A DNA stretch of 64,000 nt from the NCBI GenBank assembly GCA_947496535.1, contig CANMDE010000003.1, positions 558,001 through 622,000 of the forward strand. The letters run 5' to 3'. A program made the position numbers and the translations under genes. Position 1 is the first letter of the stretch, and every line of letters starts with the position of its first letter. Positions 42,680 through 51,303 of this stretch are shown piece after piece. The notes beneath the pieces are model-generated. The model was not told where the DNA came from and did no database searches. It saw only the letters and a program-made list of their open reading frames with translations. The stretch comes from an uncultured Paracoccaceae bacterium (GTDB taxonomy: Bacteria; Pseudomonadota; Alphaproteobacteria; Rhodobacterales; Rhodobacteraceae).

Positions 42680-42777
42680 GGTGGTTGCTCCGTCATCCAA
42701 GAAGAGGTTCAGGGTGCGCGAATCCGTTTTCGCAACGCCCTTGATTTCTACAGTTTGCCTAGCATGGTGGCATTACC

Positions 42778-42811
42778 GATAGGGCCAGTCACTATGCTTA
42801 GATAAGTCCAA
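42778..42811 (-). promoter_or_regulatory. Candidate TauR operator upstream of tpa
   Basis: On the minus strand TTGGACTTATC (42801-42811) and CTGGCCCTATC (42778-42788) are direct repeats 23 nt apart. The second is identical over 11 nt to the xsc copy, and the first differs by one base from the tauR copy CTGGACTTATC. Distance to the tpa start is about 100 nt. Confidence 0.6.
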
Positions 42812-43159
42812 ATGGAGTCAGCCGGGTCCGGGCATCACCACCTTGGCCGTTCCTAAACATCTATAAAGTAAGGTGGAATCGTGATTGAGGATGCGGTTAG
42901 CCCGTCAAATTTTCGATTTTTTCTACTAAACGAGATGATTGACGTAGACGTCTGAATTTCTTTGGCTTTGTTCAATCTTGGACGACCGGATCGATTTGGG
43001 ATCGTTGTCGGCCAGGATTGAACGAAAGATGACGATCTTTGCCAATTGCCGTTGGGGACTAGGCACTTGGCGAGAATCGTGGTCAGCTAAAGCATCGCGG
43101 CCGGGAATAACCCTGCCCAAATTACCCCTTTTGGGGGGCAGACAACACGGGAGAAAATA
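42812..43159. other. Divergent tpa/tauA regulatory spacer
   Basis: About 350 bases without a gene on either strand. It presumably carries the tauA promoter. TGG-containing half-sites occur (for example CTTGGACGACC near 42978), but none is paired at 22-23 nt like the three convincing TauR boxes. TTTTGGGGGGCAG near 43130 is unexplained. GGGAG precedes tauA. Confidence 0.4.
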
Positions 43160-44164
43160 ATGAGTATGAAAACCAAGATTATGGGTGCGGTTGCAAGTGC
43201 GGCCCTGATGACGGGCGCGACACACGCCGTAGCCGAAGCCCACGGCGAGATCACCGTCGGCTATTTCCTTGAATGGCCGATGCCGTTTCAGTTTGCCAAG
43301 GTGAACGGCACATATGACGAAGAAATGGGCGTGACCGTCAACTGGGTCAGCTTTGATACCGGTACCGCGATGTCCGCTGCTATGGCTTCGGGCGACGTGC
43401 AAATGTCTGTCAGTCAAGGTGTTCCACCTTTCGTTGTTGCGACCTCTGCCGGGCAGGATTTGCAGATCCTCGACGTTGCTGTTTCCTACGCCGAAAATGA
43501 TAACTGCGTTGTTGCTTCGGCCCTTGAGATCGACAAAGAGTCAGCCGGTGAACTGGAAGGCAAAAAGGTAGCTGTACCACTTGGGACTGCTGCGCATTAC
43601 GGTTTCCTACGCCAGATGGACCATTTCGGTGTGCCAATCGACTCGCTTGAAGTCGTGGATATGGCCCCGGCAGAGGGTGCTGCTGCATTGGCGCAAGAAC
43701 AGGTGGATATGTCCTGTGGTTGGGGCGGTGCGCTGCGTACCATGAAAGAGCACGGCAATGTCCTTTTGACCGGTGCAGAAAAGGAAGAATTGGGCATTCT
43801 GGTGTTTGACGTCACTTCAGCACCTGCTGATTGGGCCGCCGAAAATCCAGAGCTGATTACGTCATTCCTGAAAGTGACGGCTGACGCCAATACTGCCTGG
43901 AATGATGGATCGGGCGTGGAAGAAATGCTGCCTGTGATCGCCAATGACGCCGGTATGGATGAAGATGCGGCTGCTGAAACGATGGCCACATTTGTATTCC
44001 CAAGCGTGGATGACCAGTTGTCAGACGCTTGGCTGGGTGGCGCGGCATCGACCTTCATGAAGGGTGTGGCCGACGTGTTCGTCGAATCCGGTTCGATTGA
44101 TGCATCTCTCGACAGCTACGAGGGTGCGATCAACACCGCTCCGCTCGCGGGTGTGTCTGAGTAA
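43160..44164 (+). CDS. tauA: Taurine ABC transporter substrate-binding protein
   Basis: A 334-residue periplasmic binding protein of the TauA/SsuA/NMT1-like type. The signal peptide MSMKTKIMGAVASAALMTGA ends near THAVAEAH. The mature chain has EITVGYFLEWPMPFQFAK, SFDTGTAMSAAMASGDVQM and the QGVPPFVVATSAG ligand-region segments seen in taurine-binding proteins. GGGAGA precedes the ATG by about 6 nt; an in-frame ATG two codons on is possible. It is the first gene of tauABC, divergent from tpa. A strong hairpin with a T-run follows, which would raise TauA relative to TauBC. Confidence 0.92.
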   Translation: MSMKTKIMGAVASAALMTGATHAVAEAHGEITVGYFLEWPMPFQFAKVNGTYDEEMGVTVNWVSFDTGTAMSAAMASGDVQMSVSQGVPPFVVATSAGQDLQILDVAVSYAENDNCVVASALEIDKESAGELEGKKVAVPLGTAAHYGFLRQMDHFGVPIDSLEVVDMAPAEGAAALAQEQVDMSCGWGGALRTMKEHGNVLLTGAEKEELGILVFDVTSAPADWAAENPELITSFLKVTADANTAWNDGSGVEEMLPVIANDAGMDEDAAAETMATFVFPSVDDQLSDAWLGGAASTFMKGVADVFVESGSIDASLDSYEGAINTAPLAGVSE

Positions 44165-44171
44165 AACTTGA

Positions 44172-44201
44172 TTGGCGTGGGCTAGCCCCACGCCAACTTT
44201 T
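44172..44201 (+). terminator. Intrinsic terminator / attenuator after tauA
   Basis: TTGGCGTGGG (44172-44181), a 5-nt loop and CCCACGCCAA (44187-44196) form a perfect 10-bp stem followed by CTTTTCCGTTTTT. It stands between tauA and tauB, so it is probably a partial terminator that keeps the binding protein in excess. Confidence 0.8.
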
Positions 44202-44268
44202 CCGTTTTTGTTCCTGACGATCCTTGTGGCGCGGCAGAAGGATTCTTTGGAACAACAAGGGACGGACC

Positions 44269-45072
44269 ATGTCAGGACTTGAAATAAAAGGGCTATCCAT
44301 GCGCTTTGACCTGCCAAATGGGTCATCGGTGCAGGCGTTGAAGGACGTATCGCTTGATCTGAAGGCGGGAGAGCTTTTGTCGGTTCTGGGGCCGTCGGGC
44401 TGCGGCAAAACAACGCTTTTGAACATCGTTGCGGGCTTTCTGGCACCGACCGAGGGCGGCATCGTTCTGAATGGTCATGAGGTCAAGGGCCCCGGTGCCG
44501 AACGCGGCATGGTATTCCAGCAAGGCGCCTTGTTTGAATGGATGAGCGTGCGCGAAAACGTCGGTTTTGGTCCGTCCATGAAAGGTATGCCGCGTGCTGA
44601 AAAGGCACAGATCGTGGATCATTTGCTGGACGTCGTGGGCCTGCAAGATTTCAAGGAGAAAGCGGTTTACGAGCTTTCCGGTGGCATGCAACAACGTGTG
44701 GCTTTGGCCCGCTGTCTGGCGAACGAGCCTGATGTCATCTTGATGGACGAGCCGCTGGGTGCGCTCGACGCGCTGACCCGCGAAAAGATGCAGGGACTGG
44801 TTCTGAAACTTTGGAAAGAGACGGGAAAGACGATCATCCTGATTACCCACTCGGTAGAAGAAGCACTGCTGCTCGGTGAGCGCCTGATCGTCATGGCCCC
44901 GCGACCGGGGCGCATTCACAAGGAATACCGTTTGCCATTTGCTGAAATGGGCGTGGGTCAGGACCTGCGTGAAGTGAAAAAACACCCACAGTTCAATCAG
45001 ACCCGTGAGGAAATCCTCGCCATGATCTGGGATATGGAAGAAGAAATCATGGGCCGGACGGAGAACGCATAA
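44269..45072 (+). CDS. tauB: Taurine ABC transporter ATP-binding protein
   Basis: A 267-residue ABC ATPase of the nitrate/sulfonate/taurine class: Walker A GPSGCGKTT, Q-loop VFQQGALFEWMSV, signature LSGGMQQRVALARCLA, Walker B VILMDEPLGALDALTRE and the switch His in ITHSVEEALLLGERLIVM. The C-terminal MAPRPGRIHKEYRLPF is typical of TauB/SsuB. I take the ATG at 44269, where AAGGGACGG precedes it; the frame opens earlier without support. Its stop overlaps the tauC ATG by 1 nt. Confidence 0.94.
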   Translation: MSGLEIKGLSMRFDLPNGSSVQALKDVSLDLKAGELLSVLGPSGCGKTTLLNIVAGFLAPTEGGIVLNGHEVKGPGAERGMVFQQGALFEWMSVRENVGFGPSMKGMPRAEKAQIVDHLLDVVGLQDFKEKAVYELSGGMQQRVALARCLANEPDVILMDEPLGALDALTREKMQGLVLKLWKETGKTIILITHSVEEALLLGERLIVMAPRPGRIHKEYRLPFAEMGVGQDLREVKKHPQFNQTREEILAMIWDMEEEIMGRTENA

Positions 45073-46406
45073 TGGAACTTCTTGGCGATCTCTGGGGGGA
45101 ACTGGTCAACGTACTGACAACGTTGCTGAATGCGGCCCCTTTCATCATTGGTTATGTCCTTCTGATCCTGTTGATGATGGTCATTTGGTCGACGATCAAA
45201 CGGTTTCTGACACCCAAGAAGGATTATGGTTCGCTTAAGACCGTAACCTTTGGCGATGAAAGTGCTGTGACTTCAAACATGGTTGCGTCCGTTGTTTCGG
45301 TTGTGCTGATTTTCGTGCTTTGGGGCGCGTTTACAGCATCGAAACTGATCCCAGGCTTTCTGCATGCGCCGGGCCCGTTTGTGGGCGACGCCAGCTTTAC
45401 CTACACGATTACAACGCCGGACGGGCAAACCGATGATGCAACGGTCACGGTGCTTGTCCACCCATCCGGCGAGAACCCGGATGATCCGGAGGTCGCGCCG
45501 GGTGAAGGTATTGCCAAGGATGACGGGGTTGCCATTGCGGCCTACCGTAGTCTGCTTTTGCGGGTTGATGAGAACGACGAAATGGGTCGGGATCAAGAGA
45601 CTTTTGTTACTGCAGTGAACGGCCGGAGTATTGAGCCGGGCGGCGCAGTGAACACAGATTTTGGCCGCGTTGAGATGTCCGCCAAGGGGACGCTGAATAT
45701 TGAACCGGCAACAGGTATCCAGATGGAACCGATCTGGCTGCCTTCACCAGAGGCGGTCTGGGCGCGTCTGACAGAAATCGCCAGCGTTGGTTATCGTAAC
45801 TCGACCCTCGCGGAACATTTGGGGTATTCTCTGTTCCGCGTGATCGTGGGCTTTGTTTTAGGTGCTTTGGTTGGCATCCCGCTGGGTTATGCGATGGGAT
45901 TGTCGAACTGGTTCCGTGGCTGGTTTGACCCGATCGTGGAATTCATGCGGCCTGTACCGCCTCTCGCGCTGATCCCATTGGTGATCATCTGGGCGGGTAT
46001 CGGTGAGTCCGGCAAGATCATTCTGTTGTTCCTCGCTGCCCTCTGGATCATGGCCATTGCAGCTCGATCTGGTGTGTCTGGGGTGCGTATTTCCAAGGTG
46101 CATGCGGCGTATTCGCTCGGCGCGTCGAAATGGCAGATCATGCGTCACGTCATCATCCCGAACTCGTTGCCGGAAATCTTTACCGGTGCCCGCGTTGCCA
46201 TGGGTGTTTGCTGGGGAACGGTTGTTGCTGCCGAACTGGTGGCCGCTGAGAAGGGAGCGGGCATGATGATCATGGTCGCGTCCAAGTTCCAAAGTACCGA
46301 TATCGTTCTGATGGGGATCATCCTGATCGGTATCATCGGTTTCACCATCGATATGCTGATGCGTCAGGCCGAAAAGTGGTTGGTGCCTTGGAAGGGCAAG
46401 GGTTGA
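45072..46406 (+). CDS. tauC: Taurine ABC transporter permease with an inserted extracytoplasmic domain
   Basis: A 444-residue permease, against about 270-280 for standard TauC. Residues about 222-444 are the normal permease core: WLPSPEAVWARLTEI, GIPLGYAMGLS and the EAA loop (VHAAYSLGASKWQIMRHVII). In front lie an extra helix (about 20-45), the usual first helix (about 70-95) and then some 120 residues placed between that helix and the WLPSPEAV motif. This insert is polar and strand-rich; FTYTITTPDGQTDDATVT (109-126) resembles the cadherin/VCBS-like Ig strand pattern. It would face the periplasm and could contact TauA. It follows tauB with a 1-nt overlap. Confidence 0.9.
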   Translation: MELLGDLWGELVNVLTTLLNAAPFIIGYVLLILLMMVIWSTIKRFLTPKKDYGSLKTVTFGDESAVTSNMVASVVSVVLIFVLWGAFTASKLIPGFLHAPGPFVGDASFTYTITTPDGQTDDATVTVLVHPSGENPDDPEVAPGEGIAKDDGVAIAAYRSLLLRVDENDEMGRDQETFVTAVNGRSIEPGGAVNTDFGRVEMSAKGTLNIEPATGIQMEPIWLPSPEAVWARLTEIASVGYRNSTLAEHLGYSLFRVIVGFVLGALVGIPLGYAMGLSNWFRGWFDPIVEFMRPVPPLALIPLVIIWAGIGESGKIILLFLAALWIMAIAARSGVSGVRISKVHAAYSLGASKWQIMRHVIIPNSLPEIFTGARVAMGVCWGTVVAAELVAAEKGAGMMIMVASKFQSTDIVLMGIILIGIIGFTIDMLMRQAEKWLVPWKGKG

Positions 46407-46415
46407 TCTTTTCGG

Positions 46416-46448
46416 TCCCGCTGGCCAACTGTAGAGTGCCGAGCGGGA
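46416..46448 (+). terminator. Hairpin between tauC and copA
   Basis: TCCCGCT (46416-46422) and AGCGGGA (46442-46448) pair, with further partial pairing inside (GGC against GCC). It lies 10 nt after the tauC stop and ends 9 nt before the copA ATG, so it may terminate the tau operon or structure the copA leader. Confidence 0.45.
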
Positions 46449-46457
46449 TCGAAACTT

Positions 46458-48866
46458 ATGACCACATTGCAAACCAAACTGCGCGATATGCATTGCGCAA
46501 GCTGCGTCGGGCGGGCTGAGGCTGCTCTGGTAGCTACTGCTGGCGTAAGCGAGGCGCAGGTCAACTTGGCCTCGGAAACGGCCCGGTTTTCGATTGCGGA
46601 TGCGCAGACCGGGCGTGCCGCTGCGACGGCATTGGAGGCGGCGGGCTATCCGGTGGTTCCACATGATTTACGTCTGAAAATCAATGGGATGACCTGTGCA
46701 TCATGCGTGGGGCGGGTTGAGGCCGCGCTGGCGGAAGGTTCCGGTGTTTTGTCCGCGACAGTTAACTTGGCTGACTGCACGGCGCGGGTAAGTCGGTTGC
46801 AGGATGACGTCGCCGATCTGGTCGCTGCTGTGGACGCTATTGGATATAATGCGACGGTGCTTCAGGCGGGGGTTGCGGGGCCGGAAGAGGACGGTGAGGT
46901 GGCTTATCTGTTTCGGCAGTTTGTGTTTGCTGTAGCGCTGACGCTACCAGTTTTTATTCTTGAGATGGGCGGGCATCTGTTTCCTGCCTTCCATCATTTT
47001 ATTGCCCGCACCATAGGGATGCAGACAAGTTGGATGATCCAGTTTGTGTTGGCTACCTTGGTTTTGGCCGGACCGGGGCGGGGATTTTTTGCTAAAGGCG
47101 TCCCGGCTTTGCTGCGCCGGACACCCGATATGAATTCCCTTGTGGTTTTGGGAACCTGTGCGGCCTGGGCGTTCTCAACCGTCGCCTTGTTTATGCCGTC
47201 TGTTTTGCCCGAAGCCAGCCGTGCTGTCTATTTTGAGGCCGCTGCGGTCATCATCACTCTGATCCTTTTGGGGCGCTGGCTCGAGGCGCGGGCAAAGGGG
47301 CAGACCGGGGCGGCTATCCAACGCCTGGTTGGGCTGCGGCCAAAGACGGCGCGTGTCCACCGGAACGGTGAGGTTGTCGAGATACCAGCGGCGCAAATTG
47401 TTGCGGGAGATGTGATTTTGATCCGCCCCGGTGAGCGGATTGCAACGGACGGAATTATCCGGGATGGCACGTCGTTCGTTGATGAAAGCATGATTACCGG
47501 TGAGCCGATGGCGGTTGAAAAAGCGGTTGGTGACGAAGTGGTTGGCGGAACGGTTAATGGAAACGGTCCGCTTGAGGTTTCGGCGACGGCTGTTGGATCG
47601 GATACGATGCTGGCGCAGATCATCTCTATGGTGCAGGACGCACAAAGCGCCCGGTTGCCTGTTCAGGATCTGGTCAACCGGGTCACGGCATGGTTTGTGC
47701 CAGCTGTGATCGCCGTTGCGGTATTGAGTTGTCTGATATGGTTTTTTGTTGGGCCGAGTGCTTCTTTCGCTTTGGTGGCTGCTGTTAGCGTTTTGATCAT
47801 TGCCTGCCCCTGCGCGATGGGTTTGGCCACGCCGATGTCGATTATGGTTGGCACGGGTCGGGCCGCCGATATGGGCGTATTGTTTCGTCAGGGTGATGCT
47901 TTGCAAGCGCTGCAGGGAATTGATGTCGTCGCCTTTGATAAAACTGGGACTTTGACAAAAGGTAAACCGGTCGTGACGGAGGTCCATGCCACTGATGGCA
48001 ACCGGGACGATCTGCTAGCTTTGGTGGCTGCTGTTGAGGCGAAATCGGAACATCCGTTGGCGCATGCTGTCGTTCAGGCGGCAGAGGGGCTGTCGCTTCC
48101 GTCGGTTGAGACGGTCGATGCCGTGCCGGGATACGGGCTGCGGTCGGTTGTTGACGGCCGCGTCGTGTTGATTGGCGCAGCCCGGCTGATGGAACGCGAA
48201 GGGGTCGAAATAGAGAGCCTTTTCGCGATATCTGTGCCACTGGCGGATGCCGGTCAGACACCAATTTTTGCTGCAATTGACGGGATCGCCGCCGGCCTGA
48301 TCACGGTTGCTGATGCGGTGCGACCAACATCGAAGGAAACGGTCGCGGCCTTGCAATCGCAGGGCATCACCGTGGCGATGATTACGGGCGATACGGCCAA
48401 AACGGCGGTTGCGATAGCGGCGGAACTGGGTATTTCAGAAGTGATCGCCGATATACTGCCAGATGGAAAATTGAACGCTGTCAAAGAGTTGCAGGAAGGC
48501 GGGCACAAGGTTGCCTTTGTGGGGGACGGTATCAATGATGCCCCTGCGTTGGCTGCGGCCGATATTGGCGTTGCGATTGGAACGGGCACCGATGTTGCCA
48601 TTGAAAGCGCTGACGTTGTGCTGATGTCGGGTGATCCAAAAGGTGTTTTGAATGCTATCACCATCAGCCGCGCAACCATGCGGAATATCAAGGAAAATCT
48701 GGTTTGGGCCTTTGGATATAACGTGTTGCTGATCCCGGTTGCCGCAGGTGTTCTTTATCCAATTTTGGGGCTGCTGTTGTCGCCTATGCTGGCCGCCGGG
48801 GCGATGGCATTGTCGAGCGTTTTTGTCGTCACAAACGCTCTCCGGTTGCGCTGGGCAGGAAACTAA
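46458..48866 (+). CDS. copA: Copper-translocating P1B-type ATPase
   Basis: An 802-residue heavy-metal ATPase that exports Cu(I) across the inner membrane. Two N-terminal metal-binding domains carry CASC at residues 13-16 and 80-83. The transport-site CPC is at 450-452 ([13 protein letters not shown]), the phosphorylated Asp is D494 in [11 protein letters not shown], and the HP motif (SEHPLAHAV) and [16 protein letters not shown] hinge are intact. About eight hydrophobic helices are visible, including the MGLATPMSI region typical of CopA rather than Zn/Cd ATPases. No recognisable CueR-type operator was seen just upstream. The gene is separated from tauC by 51 nt. Confidence 0.94.
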   Translation: MTTLQTKLRDMHCASCVGRAEAALVATAGVSEAQVNLASETARFSIADAQTGRAAATALEAAGYPVVPHDLRLKINGMTCASCVGRVEAALAEGSGVLSATVNLADCTARVSRLQDDVADLVAAVDAIGYNATVLQAGVAGPEEDGEVAYLFRQFVFAVALTLPVFILEMGGHLFPAFHHFIARTIGMQTSWMIQFVLATLVLAGPGRGFFAKGVPALLRRTPDMNSLVVLGTCAAWAFSTVALFMPSVLPEASRAVYFEAAAVIITLILLGRWLEARAKGQTGAAIQRLVGLRPKTARVHRNGEVVEIPAAQIVAGDVILIRPGERIATDGIIRDGTSFVDESMITGEPMAVEKAVGDEVVGGTVNGNGPLEVSATAVGSDTMLAQIISMVQDAQSARLPVQDLVNRVTAWFVPAVIAVAVLSCLIWFFVGPSASFALVAAVSVLIIACPCAMGLATPMSIMVGTGRAADMGVLFRQGDALQALQGIDVVAFDKTGTLTKGKPVVTEVHATDGNRDDLLALVAAVEAKSEHPLAHAVVQAAEGLSLPSVETVDAVPGYGLRSVVDGRVVLIGAARLMEREGVEIESLFAISVPLADAGQTPIFAAIDGIAAGLITVADAVRPTSKETVAALQSQGITVAMITGDTAKTAVAIAAELGISEVIADILPDGKLNAVKELQEGGHKVAFVGDGINDAPALAAADIGVAIGTGTDVAIESADVVLMSGDPKGVLNAITISRATMRNIKENLVWAFGYNVLLIPVAAGVLYPILGLLLSPMLAAGAMALSSVFVVTNALRLRWAGN

Positions 48867-48892
48867 ACGCCGTCGGATTTTGCGTCGGACAA

Positions 48893-48919
48893 GCGTCGGC
48901 AAAACGTATGGCAGCACCG
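48893..48919 (+). repeat. 27-nt intergenic repeat, copy 1
   Basis: GCGTCGGCAAAACGTATGGC followed by AGCACCG aligns with 49807-49833 at 24 of 27 positions in the same orientation. It lies in the 181-nt spacer after copA. A small CACC-GTTC-GGTG hairpin overlaps its end. Confidence 0.6.
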
Positions 48920-49047
48920 TTCGGTGGGAGTTACACGTTGTAAACACAAAACCGCTGGGCGGCAGACTGCCTGATATTGCTGGTCGAGTTGAAATTGCAG
49001 ACAAACGTCCCAAAATATAAACGAGTTGTTTTGAGGAGAGCCAACGA

Positions 49048-49272
49048 ATGAAATGCCCTGTTGACGGAGCCACCCTTGTTATTTCCCAGCGTGATGGGGT
49101 GGAGATTGATTATTGCCCGGATTGTCGTGGCGTTTGGTTGGACCGGGGCGAGTTGGACAAGATCATCGAGCGGTCGGCTGATGCACCAGGTGGGTACTCC
49201 GAGGATCGCCGTGATGGGAAGCGCCACAAGAAGGGTGGGTTCCTGTCGGAGATGTTTGATATTTTCGATTAA
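49048..49272 (+). CDS. TFIIB-type zinc-ribbon protein
   Basis: A 74-residue zinc-ribbon protein of the zf-TFIIB family. The pattern is MKCPVDGATL near the N-terminus and then YCPDCRGVWLDRGELDKII, the family hallmark; the first knuckle has C-P-V-D rather than CxxC, a common variant. The C-terminal half is basic (RRDGKRHKKGG) with an aromatic acidic tail (FLSEMFDIFD), suggesting nucleic-acid or protein interaction. GAGGAG lies 9 nt before the ATG. The function of the family is not established. Confidence 0.85.
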   Translation: MKCPVDGATLVISQRDGVEIDYCPDCRGVWLDRGELDKIIERSADAPGGYSEDRRDGKRHKKGGFLSEMFDIFD

Positions 49273-49293
49273 GACGCGGTGCGCATAACCGCG

Positions 49294-49740
49294 CTATAGA
49301 TCGTCTGGGGTCAGCCGGAAGGCTTTGCCGAAACCACCGTTGACGTGGATGTATGTCGGCTCCAGACTGAACATCAAAAAATCAGTGAAGTCGTAGTAGA
49401 GTTTGGCTTTGGGGATCGCCCTTAGCCACGTCTCCTTGTGCGCCGCTTTGTCGGCCTCTCTTGCCACGCATTGCAGCGTCATGCGTGGGTGGGTCAGGGG
49501 ATCACCTTTATCTTGCGGCTCTCCGATCAGGGCCGAGCAGGTCGGGTTTGCTTGTAGCCCTTGTGTGTGGGTTGAAAGCGTTGAGATCAACGTGAGCAGA
49601 GCATTGTCGGCCCATAGCATCGCGACACGGGCGACGTAGGGCTGGCCTTCCAGCGTGACGGCCAAGGCCCCGAACCGGGTTTCGGTCAGCAAGTCCGTTG
49701 CCAGCTTGCGTGCTTCGGGGGTGGTGGGGTTAATGGTCAT
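49294..49740 (-). CDS. PNPOx-like FMN-binding split-barrel protein (HugZ type)
   Basis: A 148-residue protein with the pyridoxamine-5'-phosphate-oxidase-like split barrel. The segments TRFGALAVTLEGQPYVARVAM and LLTLISTLSTHTQGLQANP, followed by MTLQCVA(R)EA and a C-terminal FSLEPTYIHVNGGFGKAFRL, match the HugZ/DUF2470-less group associated with FMN, F420 or haem binding. The catalytic residues of true PdxH are not evident. I chose the start at 49740 (MTINPTTPEARKLA); an earlier ATG adds 18 unrelated residues. It is convergent with the zinc-ribbon gene, 21 nt away. A haem-related role is a guess from the family. Confidence 0.8.
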   Translation of the reverse strand: MTINPTTPEARKLATDLLTETRFGALAVTLEGQPYVARVAMLWADNALLTLISTLSTHTQGLQANPTCSALIGEPQDKGDPLTHPRMTLQCVAREADKAAHKETWLRAIPKAKLYYDFTDFLMFSLEPTYIHVNGGFGKAFRLTPDDL

Positions 49741-49806
49741 TTTGGCCCTGTCGAAATCTTGTTCATTCTTAGATTTTGGGTGGTTTGGTTGCAAGCGGAG
49801 GCTCCT

Positions 49807-49833
49807 GCGTCGGCGAAACCTATGGCACCACCG
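49807..49833 (+). repeat. 27-nt intergenic repeat, copy 2
   Basis: GCGTCGGCGAAACCTATGGC followed by ACCACCG matches the copy at 48893-48919 with three substitutions. It sits in the divergent spacer upstream of the cytochrome c gene and is followed by CCGG-GCTTG-CCGG, a small hairpin. Confidence 0.6.
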
Positions 49834-49975
49834 GGCTTGCCGGATCGCGTGACGCTAGCAACCTGACGATCACAGGGCGGCTCGATTCCGCCGAAAATGC
49901 CATCATGCCTTTTGCCGAACACCGGCACCGCCCTAGGTTACCTCAGCGAACAGGAACAAACCTTTTGGACATCCC

Positions 49976-50596
49976 ATGACCACCTGGAACCGCACCATTA
50001 CCTTTGCAGTCGCGTTATGTACCGCCGCATTTTTGATGATGGTGCTCTATACCGGGGCAGGTGGCATGTATTTCGAAGGCACTTGGGCCGAGCGTTCCGG
50101 CCGTGCTGATGAGATTGCCGAACGGGCGGCACGCGCCGCCGCAGCGGATAACAAGACAGCTGATGAAAGTGTCGCAATGGCTGATGTTGAGCCGGCCGAT
50201 GAGGCGCCTGTCGAAGAGGCCCCCGCGGTTGAAGAAGACGTCGCGCCAGAAGAAGAGACCGCGAGCGCCGCATCCAGCGCTTATCCCGATTTGCCCGGTG
50301 ACATCGCGAATGGCGAGGCGATCTGGCGTCAATGTTCGGCCTGCCATGTTAACGATGCCGAGCAGAACCGCATCGGTCCCCATCTGGTCGGTGTTCTGGG
50401 GCGCGAGGTCGCTTCTGTTGACGGGTTTCGTTATTCGGATGCCTTGCTGGAGCTAGACGGCCAATGGACACCCGAGCAGTTGAACGTCTGGCTGGAGAAC
50501 CCAAGCGATTATGCGCCGGGCACAAAGATGTCCTATCGCGGCGTGAGCGATCCGACGGATCGTGAGGATATCATCAAGTATCTGTCGCAATTCTGA
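49976..50596 (+). CDS. Membrane-anchored c-type cytochrome (cytochrome c-y / CycM-like)
   Basis: A 206-residue protein with an N-terminal signal-anchor (TITFAVALCTAAFLMMVLYT), a flexible acidic linker rich in A, E, P and V (about residues 45-100), and a class I cytochrome c domain. Haem attachment is CSACH in IWRQCSACHVND, and the distal Met is probably in PGTKMSYRG. The layout matches the cytochrome c-y of Rhodobacter, a tethered carrier between the bc1 complex and terminal oxidases, and the mitochondrial-like CycM. It is on the plus strand, facing away from the PNPOx-like gene. The exact partner oxidase is not in the window. Confidence 0.85.
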   Translation: MTTWNRTITFAVALCTAAFLMMVLYTGAGGMYFEGTWAERSGRADEIAERAARAAAADNKTADESVAMADVEPADEAPVEEAPAVEEDVAPEEETASAASSAYPDLPGDIANGEAIWRQCSACHVNDAEQNRIGPHLVGVLGREVASVDGFRYSDALLELDGQWTPEQLNVWLENPSDYAPGTKMSYRGVSDPTDREDIIKYLSQF

Positions 50597-50646
50597 AGGG
50601 AGCAGCCCCCGCCAGAATATTTGTCTACCGCGACCTGATCGTCGCC

Positions 50647-50985
50647 TCACGCGATCCGCATCATCAGCACCATGGCGGCGAGCGCGCAGGCGATGCCGAG
50701 ATATTCGCGCAGGAAAATCTGCTCGTCGAACCAGACCACACCGATCACGCAAAGCGCCAGCAGGGTGAGCATCGAATAGGCGACCCCAGCCTGTGCCAAC
50801 GTGACGTGGCGCATCGCGTAGAACCAGAAAATAGCTGAGACGCCATAGATGGCGACGCCCGCGAAGACGTAACCGGACCAGAGCGGTTTGCCGTTGTCGG
50901 CGGCGAGTTTGAGAACGAAATCACCGGCGATGACGACCGCCGCAGTGATGAATGCAAAGAAAAAACCGAATAGAACTTGTGTCAT
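50647..50985 (-). CDS. Small EamA/SMR-like membrane transporter
   Basis: A 112-residue protein with four hydrophobic helices, beginning MTQVLFGFFFAFITAAVVIA. It has the length and layout of the small multidrug resistance/EamA half-transporter family, but the canonical SMR Glu in helix 1 is not present; charged residues are D21-type (IAGDFVLKLA) instead. ALRHVTLAQAGVAYSML-like text (actually MRHVTLAQAGVAYSML) fits the second half of the family. Such proteins work as dimers. The start at 50985 removes a 10-residue extension. Substrate unknown; undecaprenyl-linked sugar flippases of the ArnE/F type are an alternative. Confidence 0.75.
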   Translation of the reverse strand: MTQVLFGFFFAFITAAVVIAGDFVLKLAADNGKPLWSGYVFAGVAIYGVSAIFWFYAMRHVTLAQAGVAYSMLTLLALCVIGVVWFDEQIFLREYLGIACALAAMVLMMRIA

Positions 50986-51303
50986 ATGTCCGCCCTTTTT
51001 TGGAAAGCTCCCCACTGTCGCGGGGCGGGATTAATGGGCGGAGTGTGACAGGTTTGGTGTTTTTGGGGGAGTAGGGAATTTGTTACCTTTTTGGGGGTCA
51101 AGCGCTGAGGGCAGCGGCGAGTAATCTTGGATATAGTCATTCCTTGCGCATACAGGCGAGATTTAAGTCTAAGTGAAATCTACGCCCGCCGGATTTCAAG
51201 CCTGCTGGTTTAACGATGCCGCTGATTTCAGGGTATCACACAACCTATTGTTGCGTTATTGTTGCCCTCACTTGTTTTTAGTTTATCAAAAGAGCGCCTA
51301 AAC
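50986..51303. other. Spacer before the DUF3644-like gene
   Basis: About 320 bases without a gene. GC falls from left to right and the stretch from 51120 on is AT-richer, like the following gene, so the left boundary of an acquired segment may lie around here. No terminal inverted repeats or integrase remnants are seen. Confidence 0.4.

Noticed and set aside
42962..43000. TGG half-sites near tauA as a fourth TauR operator
   Set aside because: They are spaced 16-18 nt apart rather than 22-23 and lack the CTGGCCCTA core.
49776..49979. A 67-residue frame running through the second 27-nt repeat
   Set aside because: It overlaps the cytochrome gene start, lacks a ribosome-binding site and reads through hairpins; the repeat explains the sequence better than a gene.
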